Of a DNA stretch of 64,000 bases, positions 63,850 through 64,000 are shown piece after piece; within the stretch, counting starts at the first letter, position 1, and each line of letters begins with the position of its first letter. Made by a program: the position numbers and the translations under genes. The stretch is from Ammoniphilus sp. YIM 78166 (GTDB lineage: Bacteria; Bacillota; Bacilli; Aneurinibacillales; RAOX-1). The stretch lies in NCBI RefSeq assembly GCF_004522215.1, contig NZ_SDLR01000001.1:1-64000 (forward strand). The letters run 5' to 3'. Below the pieces are notes generated by a model, which was given only the letters and a program-made list of their open reading frames with translations, did not search any database and was not told the DNA's origin.

Positions 63850-64000
63850 ATTCGTGTCAGGACTATTAACCATCTGAAAAGCGACTTGTGTCAAGCGAAT
63901 GAAAATGGTTTCGCGCAAGTTGGATTCTATGTTGATTTCCTCCATCGCGGCTTCCATGCAGTTTAACCACGCTTTTGCCCGTTGAGGTGTGACTTCAAAT
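63841..64000 (-). CDS. Truncated haemoglobin (YjbI-like), C-terminal part only
   Basis: The last 52 residues of a group II truncated globin, cut by the window edge. VTPQRAKAWLNCMEAAMEEI and LRETIFIRLTQVAFQMVN match the final two helices (G and H) of B. subtilis YjbI, where the corresponding words are ITNERADAWLSCMKDAM and REFLFGRLELTARHMVN. The haem-ligand histidine lies beyond the edge. Group II globins bind oxygen and can detoxify nitric oxide or peroxide. Confidence 0.85.
   Translation of the reverse strand, partial: FEVTPQRAKAWLNCMEAAMEEINIESNLRETIFIRLTQVAFQMVNSPDTNKR

Overview
The window is about 64 kb of chromosome from an endospore-forming, aerobic Bacillales bacterium. The evidence is an alpha/beta-type small acid-soluble spore protein, a ytfI-ytfJ (GerW) pair, two soluble sporulation-type histidine kinases, a class IV (PhaR/PhaC) polyhydroxybutyrate locus, an S-box before metI-metC, a Trp T-box before trpS, and AGGAGG-type ribosome binding sites. 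The mix suggests the Paenibacillaceae/Ammoniphilus/Brevibacillus/Aneurinibacillus side of the order, but the genus cannot be fixed from sequence alone. No rRNA, tRNA, insertion sequence, prophage or CRISPR was recognised; this is core-type chromosome with compact intergenic regions.

Layout: 1-530, tandem 52-53 bp repeats cut by the left edge. 552-11.4 kb, a CapA-like lipoprotein, then a lactate/glycolate locus: permease lldP, two FadR-type GntR regulators, the FAD/FeS oxidase pair glcD-glcF and lutABC. Copies of one palindrome, TCATC-N-GATGA, stand before lldP, between gntR and glcD, and (one mismatch) before lutA. 11.4-14.2 kb, cysteine desulfurase and thiI (tRNA thiolation). 14.3-18.1 kb, phaRBC facing phaQ-phaP across a region with three Spo0A-box matches. 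18.2-23 kb, zinc-type ABC transporter, a kinase and two membrane proteins. 23-28.9 kb, S-box metI-metC, T-box trpS, a DUF3905-like gene, pyrimidine-nucleoside phosphorylase and a small XapX protein. 29-38 kb, NlpC/P60 hydrolase, THUMP methyltransferase, zwf, a FolC-like ligase, thrS, menG and a phosphatase. 38-46 kb, an orphan binding protein, Crp-type regulator, TerC protein, UgtP-like glycosyltransferase, SASP, acyl-CoA ligase and ytfI-ytfJ. 46-54 kb, pyc, MFS/LysR pair, RluA-type pseudouridine synthase and flavin reductase. 54-57.3 kb, a complete TrpXYZ-like ABC transporter. 57.3-64 kb, DUF1232 protein, degenerate repeats, GNAT, a candidate small RNA, a second kinase, an SLH protein with a DUF4855 partner, small coiled-coil genes and the 3' end of a truncated haemoglobin.

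The physiological theme is carbon overflow and its link to sporulation. Lactate and 2-hydroxy acids are imported and oxidised to pyruvate; pyruvate carboxylase refills oxaloacetate; surplus acetyl-CoA can go to polyhydroxybutyrate. cre-like sites at lldP and the acyl-CoA ligase, and Spo0A boxes at the pha locus, suggest where catabolite repression and sporulation control meet this flux. These regulatory links are inferred from motifs only.
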